Shown here piece by piece: positions 16,974-25,337 of a stretch of DNA of 64,000 bases; positions within the stretch are counted from its first letter, which is position 1, and every line of letters starts with the position of its first letter. A program made the position numbers and the translations under genes. This stretch comes from Clostridia bacterium (GTDB lineage: Bacteria > Bacillota_A > Clostridia > Oscillospirales > CAG-272), in NCBI GenBank assembly GCA_017501345.1, contig JAFVXC010000022.1, positions 5,586 through 69,585 on the forward strand, written 5' to 3'. A model generated the notes under the pieces. It was not told where the DNA came from, did not search any database, and saw nothing but the letters and a program-made list of their open reading frames with translations.

Positions 16974-17411
16974 ATGAAGCATATTGATCTATACACCGAC
17001 GGTGCGTGTCGCGGCAATCCCGGTCGGGGCGGATGGGGCGCGATCCTCGTATTCGAGGGTCATGAAAAGGAGCTTTCGGGCGGAGAAAAAAGCACGACGA
17101 ACAACCGTATGGAGCTGACTGCGGCGATCGAGGGACTTCGCGCGATCAAATACCCCTGTGAGGTCACGCTGACGTCAGACTCGAAGTATCTCGTTGACGC
17201 GATCGAGAAAAACTGGCTCGTGTCGTGGAAGAAAAAGAATTGGAAGAAGGCGGACGGAAAGCCCGTTCTGAACCCCGACCTCTGGCAGGCGCTTGACGAA
17301 GAGCTCTCGCGCCACACGGTCACCTTCGTCTGGGTCAAGGGACACGAGGGACATCCGTACAACGAGCGCTGTGACGCACTTGCTACGGCATTCGCAGACA
17401 GCCTCTCGTAA
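16974..17411 (+). CDS. rnhA: Ribonuclease HI
   Basis: A 145-residue RNase HI with the complete acidic site: Asp in [11 protein letters not shown], Glu in [10 protein letters not shown], Asp in [11 protein letters not shown] and Asp in NERCDALA, plus the basic handle ([15 protein letters not shown]). It degrades RNA in RNA-DNA hybrids. GAGAGGA precedes the start. It is a single gene ended by the hairpin at 17434. Confidence 0.96.
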   Translation: MKHIDLYTDGACRGNPGRGGWGAILVFEGHEKELSGGEKSTTNNRMELTAAIEGLRAIKYPCEVTLTSDSKYLVDAIEKNWLVSWKKKNWKKADGKPVLNPDLWQALDEELSRHTVTFVWVKGHEGHPYNERCDALATAFADSLS

Positions 17412-17433
17412 GCCTTGCCACACCGAAAAAAAT

Positions 17434-17484
17434 AACGCTACGGTCATCTCACTCTGTAAAGAGCTCGCCGTAGCGTTTTTTTAT
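17434..17484. terminator. Bidirectional terminator between rnhA and pfs
   Basis: AACGCTACGG (17434-17443) pairs with CCGTAGCGTT (17468-17477) and is followed by T7. An A-run precedes the stem, so it can also end the convergent pfs transcript. Confidence 0.85.
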
Positions 17485-18194
17485 TATCGACTCACACGCG
17501 AAAGGAACTCCTCCGTGATCTTCACCGAAGTCTCGGCTGCAGCGGATGCAAATGCACCGAAGTTCTCGGGCGCGCTTCCGTCCGCATTGTCGGAGATCGC
17601 GCGAATCACAACGAAGCGTACACCGTTCAACGCCGCGACGTGTCCGATCGCCGCGCCCTCCATTTCACACGCAACAGCACCGAAAAGTCCGCGGATGCGC
17701 GTCTTCTGTTCCCCTCCGCTGATGAACTGATCCCCCGAAGCAACCGTACCGACGAGGTGGTTTACACCAAGCTCTGTCAGGATCTCGTCGATCAAGGCGA
17801 CCGCATCCTCGTCGCACGGAACGTGGATCTTGTTAACACCGAGCACCATTCCCGGGGCATAACCGAGAGGCGAAATATCGTAGTCGTGCTCGACCGTATC
17901 GGATGCGATCGCAACGTCCCCGACGTTCAAGGTATCCGAAAGGTTGCCCGCAACGCCCGTATTGAGCAGAAGGTCCACGCCGTAACGTAGGATCATCGTC
18001 TGTGCGCAGATCGCCGCATTGACCTTTCCCTCACCGCAAACGGCAAGCACTACGGGCATTCCACACAAAACACCCTCGGTAAAGGTAAGTCCCGAGGTAG
18101 TCTCTTCCCTTTTATCCGTGATCTTCGCCTTCAGCGCCTCGGCTTCGATCTGCATTGCGGCAATAATGCCGATTTTTTTATAAGTATACCGCAT
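17484..18194 (-). CDS. mtnN: 5'-methylthioadenosine/S-adenosylhomocysteine nucleosidase
   Basis: A 236-residue Pfs nucleosidase. It shows the start motif IGIIAAMQIEAEAL, the substrate-binding region VACEMEGAAIGHVA with the conserved Glu, and the catalytic Asp in RAISDNADGSA. It cleaves S-adenosylhomocysteine to adenine and S-ribosylhomocysteine. It follows luxS by 15 bases, so the operon makes both enzymes of the two-step route from SAH to homocysteine. Confidence 0.95.
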   Translation of the reverse strand: MRYTYKKIGIIAAMQIEAEALKAKITDKREETTSGLTFTEGVLCGMPVVLAVCGEGKVNAAICAQTMILRYGVDLLLNTGVAGNLSDTLNVGDVAIASDTVEHDYDISPLGYAPGMVLGVNKIHVPCDEDAVALIDEILTELGVNHLVGTVASGDQFISGGEQKTRIRGLFGAVACEMEGAAIGHVAALNGVRFVVIRAISDNADGSAPENFGAFASAAAETSVKITEEFLSRVSR

Positions 18195-18209
18195 AGCTCC
18201 TCCGTCCGT

Positions 18210-18692
18210 TTATACGGGATATGAAAAATCGTTGGGGTCGCCCGCGCGGAGGACATCGAGATACCGTTTTGCTTCAAGGCAAGCCGCGCTGACCGAAAGA
18301 TTGCGGTAATTACCGCATTCCTTCGCAGTATTTCCGAACATTGCACCGTCGTGCGCAAGGATCTTCTCGAGGACCTCCACAGTCACGCGTCTCGCAAGGG
18401 CGTGATCGGTACCGCGCATCAGAAGATAGAAGCCGGTCTGACAGCCCATCGGACCGAAATATACGACCCTATCGCCGAATTCGCCATTCCTGACATAGGT
18501 CGCAAACAGATGCTCGACCGAGTGCATCGTGAGGTTGTCCATATAGTCGCCCATATTCGGCGTACGGGTACGCAGATCGTAGGTCGAAACGTCGCCGTCC
18601 ACGCGCGAGAGATAAAAGCCCGGAACGATCTTGTCGTGATCGGCGTCAAAGGATGCGATGCGGTTTACGGGTTCATTTGTTTTCTTCATCAT
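18210..18692 (-). CDS. luxS: S-ribosylhomocysteine lyase
   Basis: A 160-residue LuxS with the zinc motif HSVEH (His57, Glu60, His61), the third ligand Cys126 (KECGNYR) and the catalytic Cys84 (GPMGCQTG). It converts S-ribosylhomocysteine to homocysteine and DPD, the precursor of AI-2. A GTG at 18698 overlapping the upstream stop codon is a possible alternative start; I prefer the ATG at 18692. The gene lies between a siroheme reductase gene and pfs on one transcript, which suggests a metabolic recycling role at least as much as signalling. Confidence 0.96.
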   Translation of the reverse strand: MMKKTNEPVNRIASFDADHDKIVPGFYLSRVDGDVSTYDLRTRTPNMGDYMDNLTMHSVEHLFATYVRNGEFGDRVVYFGPMGCQTGFYLLMRGTDHALARRVTVEVLEKILAHDGAMFGNTAKECGNYRNLSVSAACLEAKRYLDVLRAGDPNDFSYPV

Positions 18693-18694
18693 AT

Positions 18695-19639
18695 TCACCC
18701 CAGATCCTTTGAGAGGATCGCTTCCTTGCGGGAAAGGATCTCTGAGGAAAGGATCTCTCTTTCTGCTTTTTCAAAGCCGACACGCGCGATTGTATCGGCA
18801 AATCGCTCCCCTGCCTTTCCGTTTTCACGGAAGAAAAGGATCGCCTTTTCTACGACGTCAAGCACCTCGTCGGAATCGGTAAAGACCTTCGAAAGCGGGA
18901 TTCCGTTCGCCGATCTCTTTCCCCATCTGCCGCCGACATAAACGCGGTAGCCCGTGAGTTTTTCCGAGACCGCGTCGAACGGACATTTGCCGACGCATCT
19001 GCCACAGTTGATGCATTCGTCGGAGTCGATCGAGAGCTTGCCATCCCGAAGCGCTGCAGCTCCCATCGGACAGACCTTCTCGATCTGACAGACCTTACAC
19101 CCACGGCACTTGTCACAGTCGATCAAAGGAACGCGCTGACCGATCACGCCGAGGTCATTCAGATCGGGCTTTACGCACTTGTTCGGGCATCCGCTTACGG
19201 CGATCTTGAACTTGTGCGGAAGCTTCACACTGTGATAGCCCCGATAAAACCGCTCGTGAATACGGAGCGAAAGATCATAGGTGTCAATGAGTCCGAACAC
19301 GCAGGTCGTTCCCTTGCAGGAAACGACGGGGCGCACCTTCGCGCCCGTTCCGCCCGTTTCGAGCCCTGCATTCTTCAAAAATGCAACAAGCGGCTCGACG
19401 TTTTCGTACGGAACACGCTGGATCTCGACCGTCTGTCGGGTCGTCATCGCGACCTCCCCGCTCCCGTAGTGCTTCGCCGCCTCAGCGATCACAGAAGCCT
19501 CCTCTGCGGTGATCTTGCCGTTGCGGGTGATCACACGACAGTTAAAACAGTTTGGTGTCGTCTTATCGCGCAAAAAGCCAAGTCCCTTGACGCGCGCCAT
19601 ATCCTCGGGTGACGGAATGATGATGTCGTTATTTGCCAT
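18695..19639 (-). CDS. Siroheme nitrite/sulfite reductase-like protein with ferredoxin domain
   Basis: A 314-residue protein. The N-terminal part is a nitrite/sulfite reductase ferredoxin-like half-domain. The coupled siroheme/4Fe-4S ligands are CKGTTC and SGCPNKC. A 2[4Fe-4S] ferredoxin insert follows (CDKCRGCKVCQIEKVCP and CINCGRCVGKCP). The size fits AsrC-type or other small clostridial reductases. Start at 19639 with AAGGGA upstream. Its stop lies within 3 bases of the luxS ATG and overlaps a possible GTG start, so the two are coupled. Reduction of sulfite to sulfide is the likely reaction; nitrite cannot be excluded. Confidence 0.85.
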   Translation of the reverse strand: MANNDIIIPSPEDMARVKGLGFLRDKTTPNCFNCRVITRNGKITAEEASVIAEAAKHYGSGEVAMTTRQTVEIQRVPYENVEPLVAFLKNAGLETGGTGAKVRPVVSCKGTTCVFGLIDTYDLSLRIHERFYRGYHSVKLPHKFKIAVSGCPNKCVKPDLNDLGVIGQRVPLIDCDKCRGCKVCQIEKVCPMGAAALRDGKLSIDSDECINCGRCVGKCPFDAVSEKLTGYRVYVGGRWGKRSANGIPLSKVFTDSDEVLDVVEKAILFFRENGKAGERFADTIARVGFEKAEREILSSEILSRKEAILSKDLG

Positions 19640-19678
19640 ATATGTTTCCCTTCGTCGTTTTTCATGTTTGATGTCTTC

Positions 19679-19707
19679 ATTATAGCACGGCAAAGAGACT
19701 TTGTCAA
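19679..19707 (-). promoter_or_regulatory. Promoter of the reductase-luxS-pfs operon
   Basis: Minus-strand TTGACA (19702-19707), 17 bases, TATAAT (19679-19684). The -35 box overlaps the last codons of the upstream epimerase gene. Confidence 0.88.
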
Positions 19708-20831
19708 GCAGGTGAAGGGGCACCTTCTGCGAGAAAAGCCGCAATCTGTGCGGCGATCCGACCGCAGGCGTTCCCGTCTCCGTAGGGCATTCGGATGCGG
19801 GCAACCGTCTCGTAGTACGAGCTGTCCGTGAGAAGCCGCGCAGTCTCTCGGTAGATCCGTTCCTCGTCACTCCCACAAAGGATCGCACCGCCGAGCAGGA
19901 CACCCTCGGGGCGCTCTGTCGATTCTCTCAGAATGATCACGGGCTTTCCGAGCGCAGGCGCCTCCTCCTGAATACCGCCCGAATCGGTCAGCACGACCGC
20001 ACTTCGCGCCATAATATTGTGGCATTCGACCGTGCCGAGCGGCTCGGTGATGAATATACGGGGATGCCTCCCCGTTCCGAGCACCTCTCTTCCCGCCTCT
20101 CTGACGCTCGGATTTTTATGGATCGGGCATATCACGCGCACGTCGGGAAAATCCTCTGCGATCCGCAGCACGGCGCGAAAGATCCGCCTGATCGGTTCTC
20201 CGAAGTTTTCCCTGCGGTGACAGGTCAAAAAAAGGATACGTTTTCCTCCCGTCCCTTCGAGAAGCGGATGGGCAAAACTGTCGGAAACCGTTCTGCCAAG
20301 TGCATCGATCACGGTATTCCCCGTTACAAAAATGCGATCCTCACGCTTTCCCATTGCGAGAAGATTCGCGCGTGCCGATTCGGTTGGTGCGAAATCACAC
20401 TCCGAAAGCTGCGAGATCAGTATACGATTCATTTCCTCGGGATAAGGAGTGGAGAGATCACCCGAACGGAGCCCCGCCTCAACATGCCCGACGGAGATCC
20501 CCGAAAGAAAGGCGGCAAGTGCCGATGCAGCCGCAGTCGCGGTGTCTCCGTGAACGAGCACGAGATCGGGCTTCAAGACCGAAAGAAGTGAACCGACCGA
20601 CGAAAGGATCCGCGCATACAGCATAGACAGGGATTGCTCCTTCGAAAACACGTCAAGGCGGAAATCGGGCTCGACCGAAAAGCATTTCAGCACGTCGTCG
20701 AGCATTTCGCGATGCTGTCCCGTCACACAAACGAGTGTTCGGATCGTCTCGTTTTCCTTCAGAATTTTGACAAGCGGACACATTTTGACCGCCTCAGGGC
20801 GGGTTCCAAAGATCACGAATACGGTTTTCAT
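19704..20831 (-). CDS. wecB: UDP-N-acetylglucosamine 2-epimerase (non-hydrolysing)
   Basis: A 375-residue GT-B-fold epimerase with family motifs FGTRPEAVKMCPL, CVTGQHREMLD, VHGDTATAAASALAAF, HVEAGLRSGDLSTPYPEE, THRRENFG in the form CHRRENFG, and DSGGIQEEAPALGKP. It interconverts UDP-GlcNAc and UDP-ManNAc for teichoic acid linkage units or capsule. The reductase gene downstream has its own promoter overlapping this gene's 3' end. No clear promoter was found in the 203-bp divergent gap with the next gene, only AT-rich direct repeats (ATTTACAT twice near 20906-20922). Confidence 0.95.
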   Translation of the reverse strand: MKTVFVIFGTRPEAVKMCPLVKILKENETIRTLVCVTGQHREMLDDVLKCFSVEPDFRLDVFSKEQSLSMLYARILSSVGSLLSVLKPDLVLVHGDTATAAASALAAFLSGISVGHVEAGLRSGDLSTPYPEEMNRILISQLSECDFAPTESARANLLAMGKREDRIFVTGNTVIDALGRTVSDSFAHPLLEGTGGKRILFLTCHRRENFGEPIRRIFRAVLRIAEDFPDVRVICPIHKNPSVREAGREVLGTGRHPRIFITEPLGTVECHNIMARSAVVLTDSGGIQEEAPALGKPVIILRESTERPEGVLLGGAILCGSDEERIYRETARLLTDSSYYETVARIRMPYGDGNACGRIAAQIAAFLAEGAPSPA

Positions 20832-21034
20832 AGCACACTCCCAAATAAAAATTCATATAACTCTATTCACTCGGGAAAGATGATATGAGAGATCGGTCAA
20901 AAAATATTTACATTATTTACATAGGTTTTTCACCCAATAGCGGCGGACAGCAATTATAATAAAGGCAAAATATCAGTTTTTGTATCCTCCAAAGCAATAC
21001 AAACAGAAACGACCCCACGGAAAGGAATTACTTT

Positions 21035-22492
21035 ATGAAGGATATTTCTCGCAATCTTACGATGCTCGTTGATTTTTACGAGCTTACGATGAGCAACGGC
21101 TATTTCCTCTCGGGAATGAAGGACCAAATCGTCTATTTCGACGTATTTTTTCGCAAAAATCCCGACAAGGGAGGCTACGCGATCGTCGCAGGGCTTGAGC
21201 AGGTCGTAGAATATATCAATAACCTCCGTTTTGACGAGGATGATATCGATTATCTCAGAAGCAAGAAGTGCTTCTCGGAGGAATTTCTCGACTACCTCCG
21301 CACCTTCCGCTTCACGGGAGATATGTGGGCAGTTCCCGAGGGAACCGTCGTCTTTCCCGGTGAACCCCTTATTACGGTACGCGGCAAGGCGATCGAGGCG
21401 CAGTTCATTGAAACTTATCTCCTTCTGATGCTGAACCATCAATCCTTGATCGCGACGAAGGCATCCCGCATCGTCCGTGCCGCAAACGGCAGAGCGATCA
21501 GTGAATTCGGATCCCGCCGCGCACAGGGTGCGGATGCTGCGATCCTCGGAGCACGAGCCGCTTATATCGGCGGCTGCAGCGGAACCGCCTGCACGATCGC
21601 AGACGAGGTCTACGGCGTTCCCGCCTCGGGAACGATGGCACACGCCTGGGTACAGATGTTCGGCGACGAATACAAGGCCTTCCGCACCTACTGCGAGATC
21701 AATCCGCACGCGGTCACCCTTCTCGTCGATACCTACAACGTTCTGAAAAGCGGAGTTCCGAATGCGATCCGTGCATTCAACGACGTTCTGAAGCCGCTCG
21801 GCATCAAGAAATGTGCGATCCGTCTCGACTCGGGAGACATTACCTATCTCTCACAGAAGGCACGCGAAATGCTTGACAACGCGGGATGGACCGAGTGTAA
21901 GATCGTCGCATCGAACTCACTTGACGAATATATCATTCGCGATCTTGTGATGCAGGGTGCAAGGATCGATGCCTTCGGAGTCGGCGAACGCCTTATCACC
22001 GCGAAATCCGATCCTGTATTCGGTTGTGTCTACAAGGTATGTGCGATCGAGAATGAAAACGGCGAGATCGAGCCGCGTATCAAGCTCTCCGAAAACGTGC
22101 AGAAGATCACGACGCCGCACTTCAAAAAGGTCTATCGCATCTACGATAACGAGACCGCAAAGGCGGAGGCGGACCTCATCTGCGTTCACGACGAAACAGT
22201 TGACTACTCGAAGCCGATCGAGCTTTTCGATCCCGACTTCACGTGGAAGCGCCAAACCTATACCGATATTACGATCCGCGAGCTTCTCGTGCCTATCTAC
22301 AAGGATGGTAAGCAGGTCTACGAGCTGCCCGAGATCGAGGAGATCCGCGCACACTGCGAGAGAGAGCTGAACTCAATGTGGAGCTCGGTGCTTCGCTTTG
22401 AGAATCCGCACAACTACTACGTTGACCTTTCTGAAAAGCTTTGGACGATCAAGCACGATATGATCACGGGTCAGCGTAACGGAAAAAAATAA
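21035..22492 (+). CDS. pncB: Nicotinate phosphoribosyltransferase
   Basis: A 485-residue enzyme with NAPRTase motifs: LTMLVDFYELTMSNGYF at the N-terminus, EFGSRRAQG, GCSGTACTIADEVYGVPASGTMAHAW, and RLDSGDITYLSQKAR. It forms nicotinate mononucleotide in NAD salvage. AAGGAATT precedes the ATG. A TATAAT at 20955-20960 may be its -10 box but lacks a good -35. It ends at the strong hairpin at 22501. Confidence 0.95.
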   Translation: MKDISRNLTMLVDFYELTMSNGYFLSGMKDQIVYFDVFFRKNPDKGGYAIVAGLEQVVEYINNLRFDEDDIDYLRSKKCFSEEFLDYLRTFRFTGDMWAVPEGTVVFPGEPLITVRGKAIEAQFIETYLLLMLNHQSLIATKASRIVRAANGRAISEFGSRRAQGADAAILGARAAYIGGCSGTACTIADEVYGVPASGTMAHAWVQMFGDEYKAFRTYCEINPHAVTLLVDTYNVLKSGVPNAIRAFNDVLKPLGIKKCAIRLDSGDITYLSQKAREMLDNAGWTECKIVASNSLDEYIIRDLVMQGARIDAFGVGERLITAKSDPVFGCVYKVCAIENENGEIEPRIKLSENVQKITTPHFKKVYRIYDNETAKAEADLICVHDETVDYSKPIELFDPDFTWKRQTYTDITIRELLVPIYKDGKQVYELPEIEEIRAHCERELNSMWSSVLRFENPHNYYVDLSEKLWTIKHDMITGQRNGKK

Positions 22493-22500
22493 ACACAAAA

Positions 22501-22534
22501 GGGGCTGTCTCACTGAGGTGAGACAGCCCCTTCT
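22501..22534. terminator. Terminator hairpin with GGGGCTGTCTCAC stem
   Basis: A perfect 13-bp stem (22501-22513 with 22518-22530) with a TGAG loop lies between two convergent genes, with AAAA before and TTCT after. Related hairpins occur at 25297 and 46028. Confidence 0.85.
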
Positions 22535-22545
22535 GCAGTCTATGC

Positions 22546-24366
22546 TTACTTCTCGAGCATCCAGACTGTCATTTCGCTCTCGCCTCTGTTTGCAAAGGCG
22601 TAGTACGGAATAAGCGTGAGATCGATCGGAAGGAGCTCCTCTGAGACATCATCATAGAGCTCGTCGCAGTCGGGCGTCGTATAACCCGTCGTCTTGATGC
22701 GCGGGAGGATAAAGTCACTCTCCCCAAGCGTGAAGCTTCCCTTTCTGTCGATGCGGATTGCCGCAAGATCCTCGCCGTTATCGACGGCCTCGGCACAGTA
22801 AACCACAGGGCCTCTCATCACCGCCACCTTACCTGCACTTGCGTGGATACGCTTATTCGGGCGGACGGTATAAACGGGCATTGCGAATTCGATCTCGATC
22901 TCCTGCACCGAGGGTGCAAATACGGCGTAGCCTTCCTTCTCGGTATAAGGCACACTCGCACCAAAGCTCTTGCACCAAAACGGAATGCGGACGGCGATCT
23001 GTCTGCCACCGCTCTCACAGCTGATCTGAACCTTTCCGTTTGCGGGGTAAGCGGTCTTTTGCACAATCTTCATTCCCTCGCACTCGGTCGTGCTGTCGAG
23101 GAACTGCTGGACGTAAAGTGTCTCATCGTCATACGTGTACGCGTAATCCGCGATCGAGGGGATGAATCTCACGATATTGGGGGGACAGCAGGAGCAGGAA
23201 AAGACCTCCTTTCTCTGTGTGATCGGATACCGTTCCTTTTTGATCGTCGAATGGTTTACGTTATTGAAGGCGGGCTCGATCTCGAGCGGATTTTCGTAGA
23301 AGAAGGATTTTCCATCCATCGAGGTTCCTGAAAGGAAGCCGTTATAGAGCACACGCTCGATGATGTCCGCATATTTTTTGTCGGTACTTATAAGCTGCAT
23401 TCTTGATGCAAAATAGACGAGTGCAATCGCCGCACAGGTCTCCGTATAGGCTCCTCTCGGGGGCAGATCATAGTCTGCAGTAAACGCCTCGCCGAGATGA
23501 GTCGAACCGACACCGCCCGTGACGTACATTCTTTTCGTCGTCGCGTTATCGAACATTCTTTCACACGCCCGAAGAAGCTCACGGTCATCGCGAAGACGTG
23601 CAACGTCAGCGGCACCTGATGCGAGATAGAGCGCACGAACCGCGTGGCCATCAATGGTATTTCTGTCGCGAAGGAGCATTTCGTCCTGATTATAGATCTC
23701 GTTTCCGCATGAAGCAGAACTACTCGCCTCCTCTTTACGATTCTTACCGTGCTCGTCGATGAAGAATTCCGCAAGGGTGAGGTATTTCCCTTCTCCCGTT
23801 ACCTCATAGAGCTTGACAAGCGCGAGCTCGAGCTCGGGGTGTCCCGGTGTTACAAAAGCGGCGCTCTGTTCAACGCGGAATACTTTGTCAATCAGATCGG
23901 CAAAGCGGCACATCGCGTCGAGGAATCTCCGCTCACCCGTCACCTTATAATATGCGATCGCCGCCTCGATCAGGTGTCCCGCACAGTAAAGCTCGTGGTC
24001 AGAACGAAGCTGAAAGCGCATATCCTGACGCGTGACGAGGAAGTGACTGTTGAAATAGCCCGTCTCGTCCATATTTCTGCAAATGTCATCGATCGCCTCC
24101 TCCGCAATTGCGCGAAGCTCGGGCTCTTCCCCCTTCTCAAGTAGGTATGCGACACCCTCAATCCATTTCGCTACATCCGAGTCGAAAAAAATATGAGGTG
24201 GCTTCCCCGGATCTCCCTCCTTCCAGGTGCACTTGAGGCCGCTAAAGCGACCCGTGTCCTTGAATCTGTTATAAACAGCCATCGCTGTGACGTTTCTGAC
24301 CATATCCTGCTTGATCTTCCAGAAGCCGCCCGTGACAGTCGTATTTCTAAAGCTGATGTTTTTCAT
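22546..24366 (-). CDS. Glycoside hydrolase family 127 (beta-L-arabinofuranosidase)
   Basis: A 606-residue GH127 (formerly DUF1680) enzyme. Motifs include HELYCAGHLIEAAIAYY, GGVGSTHLGEAFTADYDLP, ETCAAIALVYF and FSCSCCPPNIVRF. The ETC Glu/Cys and the CC pair match the zinc ligands and the nucleophile Cys of family members. There is no signal peptide, so it acts on imported arabino-oligosaccharides or glycopeptide sugars. AGGAGG is 7 bases before the ATG. It diverges from an AraC-type regulator across a shared operator region. Confidence 0.93.
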   Translation of the reverse strand: MKNISFRNTTVTGGFWKIKQDMVRNVTAMAVYNRFKDTGRFSGLKCTWKEGDPGKPPHIFFDSDVAKWIEGVAYLLEKGEEPELRAIAEEAIDDICRNMDETGYFNSHFLVTRQDMRFQLRSDHELYCAGHLIEAAIAYYKVTGERRFLDAMCRFADLIDKVFRVEQSAAFVTPGHPELELALVKLYEVTGEGKYLTLAEFFIDEHGKNRKEEASSSASCGNEIYNQDEMLLRDRNTIDGHAVRALYLASGAADVARLRDDRELLRACERMFDNATTKRMYVTGGVGSTHLGEAFTADYDLPPRGAYTETCAAIALVYFASRMQLISTDKKYADIIERVLYNGFLSGTSMDGKSFFYENPLEIEPAFNNVNHSTIKKERYPITQRKEVFSCSCCPPNIVRFIPSIADYAYTYDDETLYVQQFLDSTTECEGMKIVQKTAYPANGKVQISCESGGRQIAVRIPFWCKSFGASVPYTEKEGYAVFAPSVQEIEIEFAMPVYTVRPNKRIHASAGKVAVMRGPVVYCAEAVDNGEDLAAIRIDRKGSFTLGESDFILPRIKTTGYTTPDCDELYDDVSEELLPIDLTLIPYYAFANRGESEMTVWMLEK

Positions 24367-24395
24367 TCAGACCTCCTGTTCGGATTAATGTATTC

Positions 24396-24425
24396 ATTTT
24401 ATCACACAAGAAGCGACTTTCACAA
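24396..24425 (-). promoter_or_regulatory. Promoter of the GH127 gene
   Basis: Minus-strand TTGTGA (24420-24425), 18 bases, TAAAAT (24396-24401). It abuts the first operator half at 24426, the position expected for an activator. Confidence 0.6.
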
Positions 24426-24458
24426 TGCAAATATCACAAAGCATATTGCAAATATCAC
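24426..24458 (+). promoter_or_regulatory. Tandem operator for the AraC-type regulator
   Basis: TGCAAATATCAC occurs twice as a direct repeat (24426-24437 and 24447-24458) with starts 21 bp apart, two helical turns, the usual layout for AraC-family dimers. The first copy touches the -35 box of the GH127 promoter and the second overlaps the -35 box of the regulator promoter. Confidence 0.75.
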
Positions 24459-24474
24459 TTTTATGGTATATAAT
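24446..24474 (+). promoter_or_regulatory. Promoter of the AraC-type regulator gene
   Basis: TTGCAA (24446-24451), 17 bases, TATAAT (24469-24474). The -35 box lies inside operator copy 2, so autoregulation is likely. Confidence 0.72.
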
Positions 24475-24492
24475 AGATGCGGGGGTGATCAT

Positions 24493-25260
24493 ATGCTTGG
24501 AATTGATCTTGACAGACCGATCTTTTTTTCTCACGCATCAATGCGGTATTTTGAAGCGGGTGAGCATCACGTGACGCGCCTTTGCGGGGATGACGTTTTT
24601 CTTCTGGTCTTAGACGGAGTTTTGCGCTTTACCGAGGATGGTGTCGCATACGAGATCGGTCGTGGACAGTATCACATTCAACGTCATAACAGTCATCAAT
24701 CAGGCCCTATAGCGAGCGATGAGCCGAAATATCTTTACGTTCACTTCCACTGTGAATGGGGCGAGGGGGATCACTTTCTTCCCCGCAACGGCGAATTTGA
24801 TATAGAGTCCCTTCAAGAAAGGATGGAACGGCTCGACCGACTCTCCCATGCGCATCGTACGCTTACTGAGAAAAGCGGATGCTTTTTCGATATTCTTTCG
24901 ACGATATATGCAAAAAACGCGCGTGCGGAAACAGTTGCCGCGCGGATAAAGGAATACATCAGATCCGTCTACAAGAGCGAAGTAAAGCTTGAAGAGATCG
25001 CCGAGCATCTTCATTTCAGCAAAAATCACGTTATTAATATCTTCGAGAGAGAGTATGGGGTCACGCCTTTCGAGTATCTTTCGGAGGTACGGATACGAGA
25101 AGCCAAATGGATGCTCGAGGCAACCTCTCAAAGCACCGAGGATATTGCCTTCGAGTGCGGATACAGCACCTATTCGAATTTTTACAGACAATTTAAGAAA
25201 ACAACGGGGCTCTCCCCAAGCGAATGGCGAAAAAGAACAAGGATCACGCCATCGGTTTAG
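24493..25260 (+). CDS. AraC-family transcriptional regulator of the GH127 gene
   Basis: A 255-residue regulator with an N-terminal cupin-like ligand domain (about 1-130, with YEIGRGQYHIQRHNSHQ) and a C-terminal pair of AraC helix-turn-helix motifs (LEEIAEHLHFSKNHVINIFEREYGVTP and STEDIAFECGYSTYSNFYRQFKKTTG). The start at 24493 follows GGGGGTGAT; longer frames run back through the operator. It probably senses an arabinose-containing sugar and activates the divergent GH127 gene; the ligand is inferred. Confidence 0.9.
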   Translation: MLGIDLDRPIFFSHASMRYFEAGEHHVTRLCGDDVFLLVLDGVLRFTEDGVAYEIGRGQYHIQRHNSHQSGPIASDEPKYLYVHFHCEWGEGDHFLPRNGEFDIESLQERMERLDRLSHAHRTLTEKSGCFFDILSTIYAKNARAETVAARIKEYIRSVYKSEVKLEEIAEHLHFSKNHVINIFEREYGVTPFEYLSEVRIREAKWMLEATSQSTEDIAFECGYSTYSNFYRQFKKTTGLSPSEWRKRTRITPSV

Positions 25261-25296
25261 TCGAAAGAAGCGTAGGCTGGTCATCAACCTCAAAAA

Positions 25297-25326
25297 GAGG
25301 CCATCCCACCTGAATGAGACAGCCTC
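25297..25326. terminator. Degenerate terminator hairpin of the GTCTCAC type
   Basis: GAGGC (25297-25301) pairs with GCCTC (25322-25326), flanked by A5 and T4. The inner part keeps only traces (ATCCCAC, GAGAC) of the hairpins at 22501 and 46028. It also lies between convergent genes. Confidence 0.55.
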
Positions 25327-25337
25327 TTTTCTTTGTT

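Noticed and set aside
20890..20960. NiaR-type operator upstream of the nicotinate phosphoribosyltransferase gene
   Set aside because: Two ATTTACAT direct repeats are present but do not form the dyad expected for a known NAD regulator, so I make no claim.
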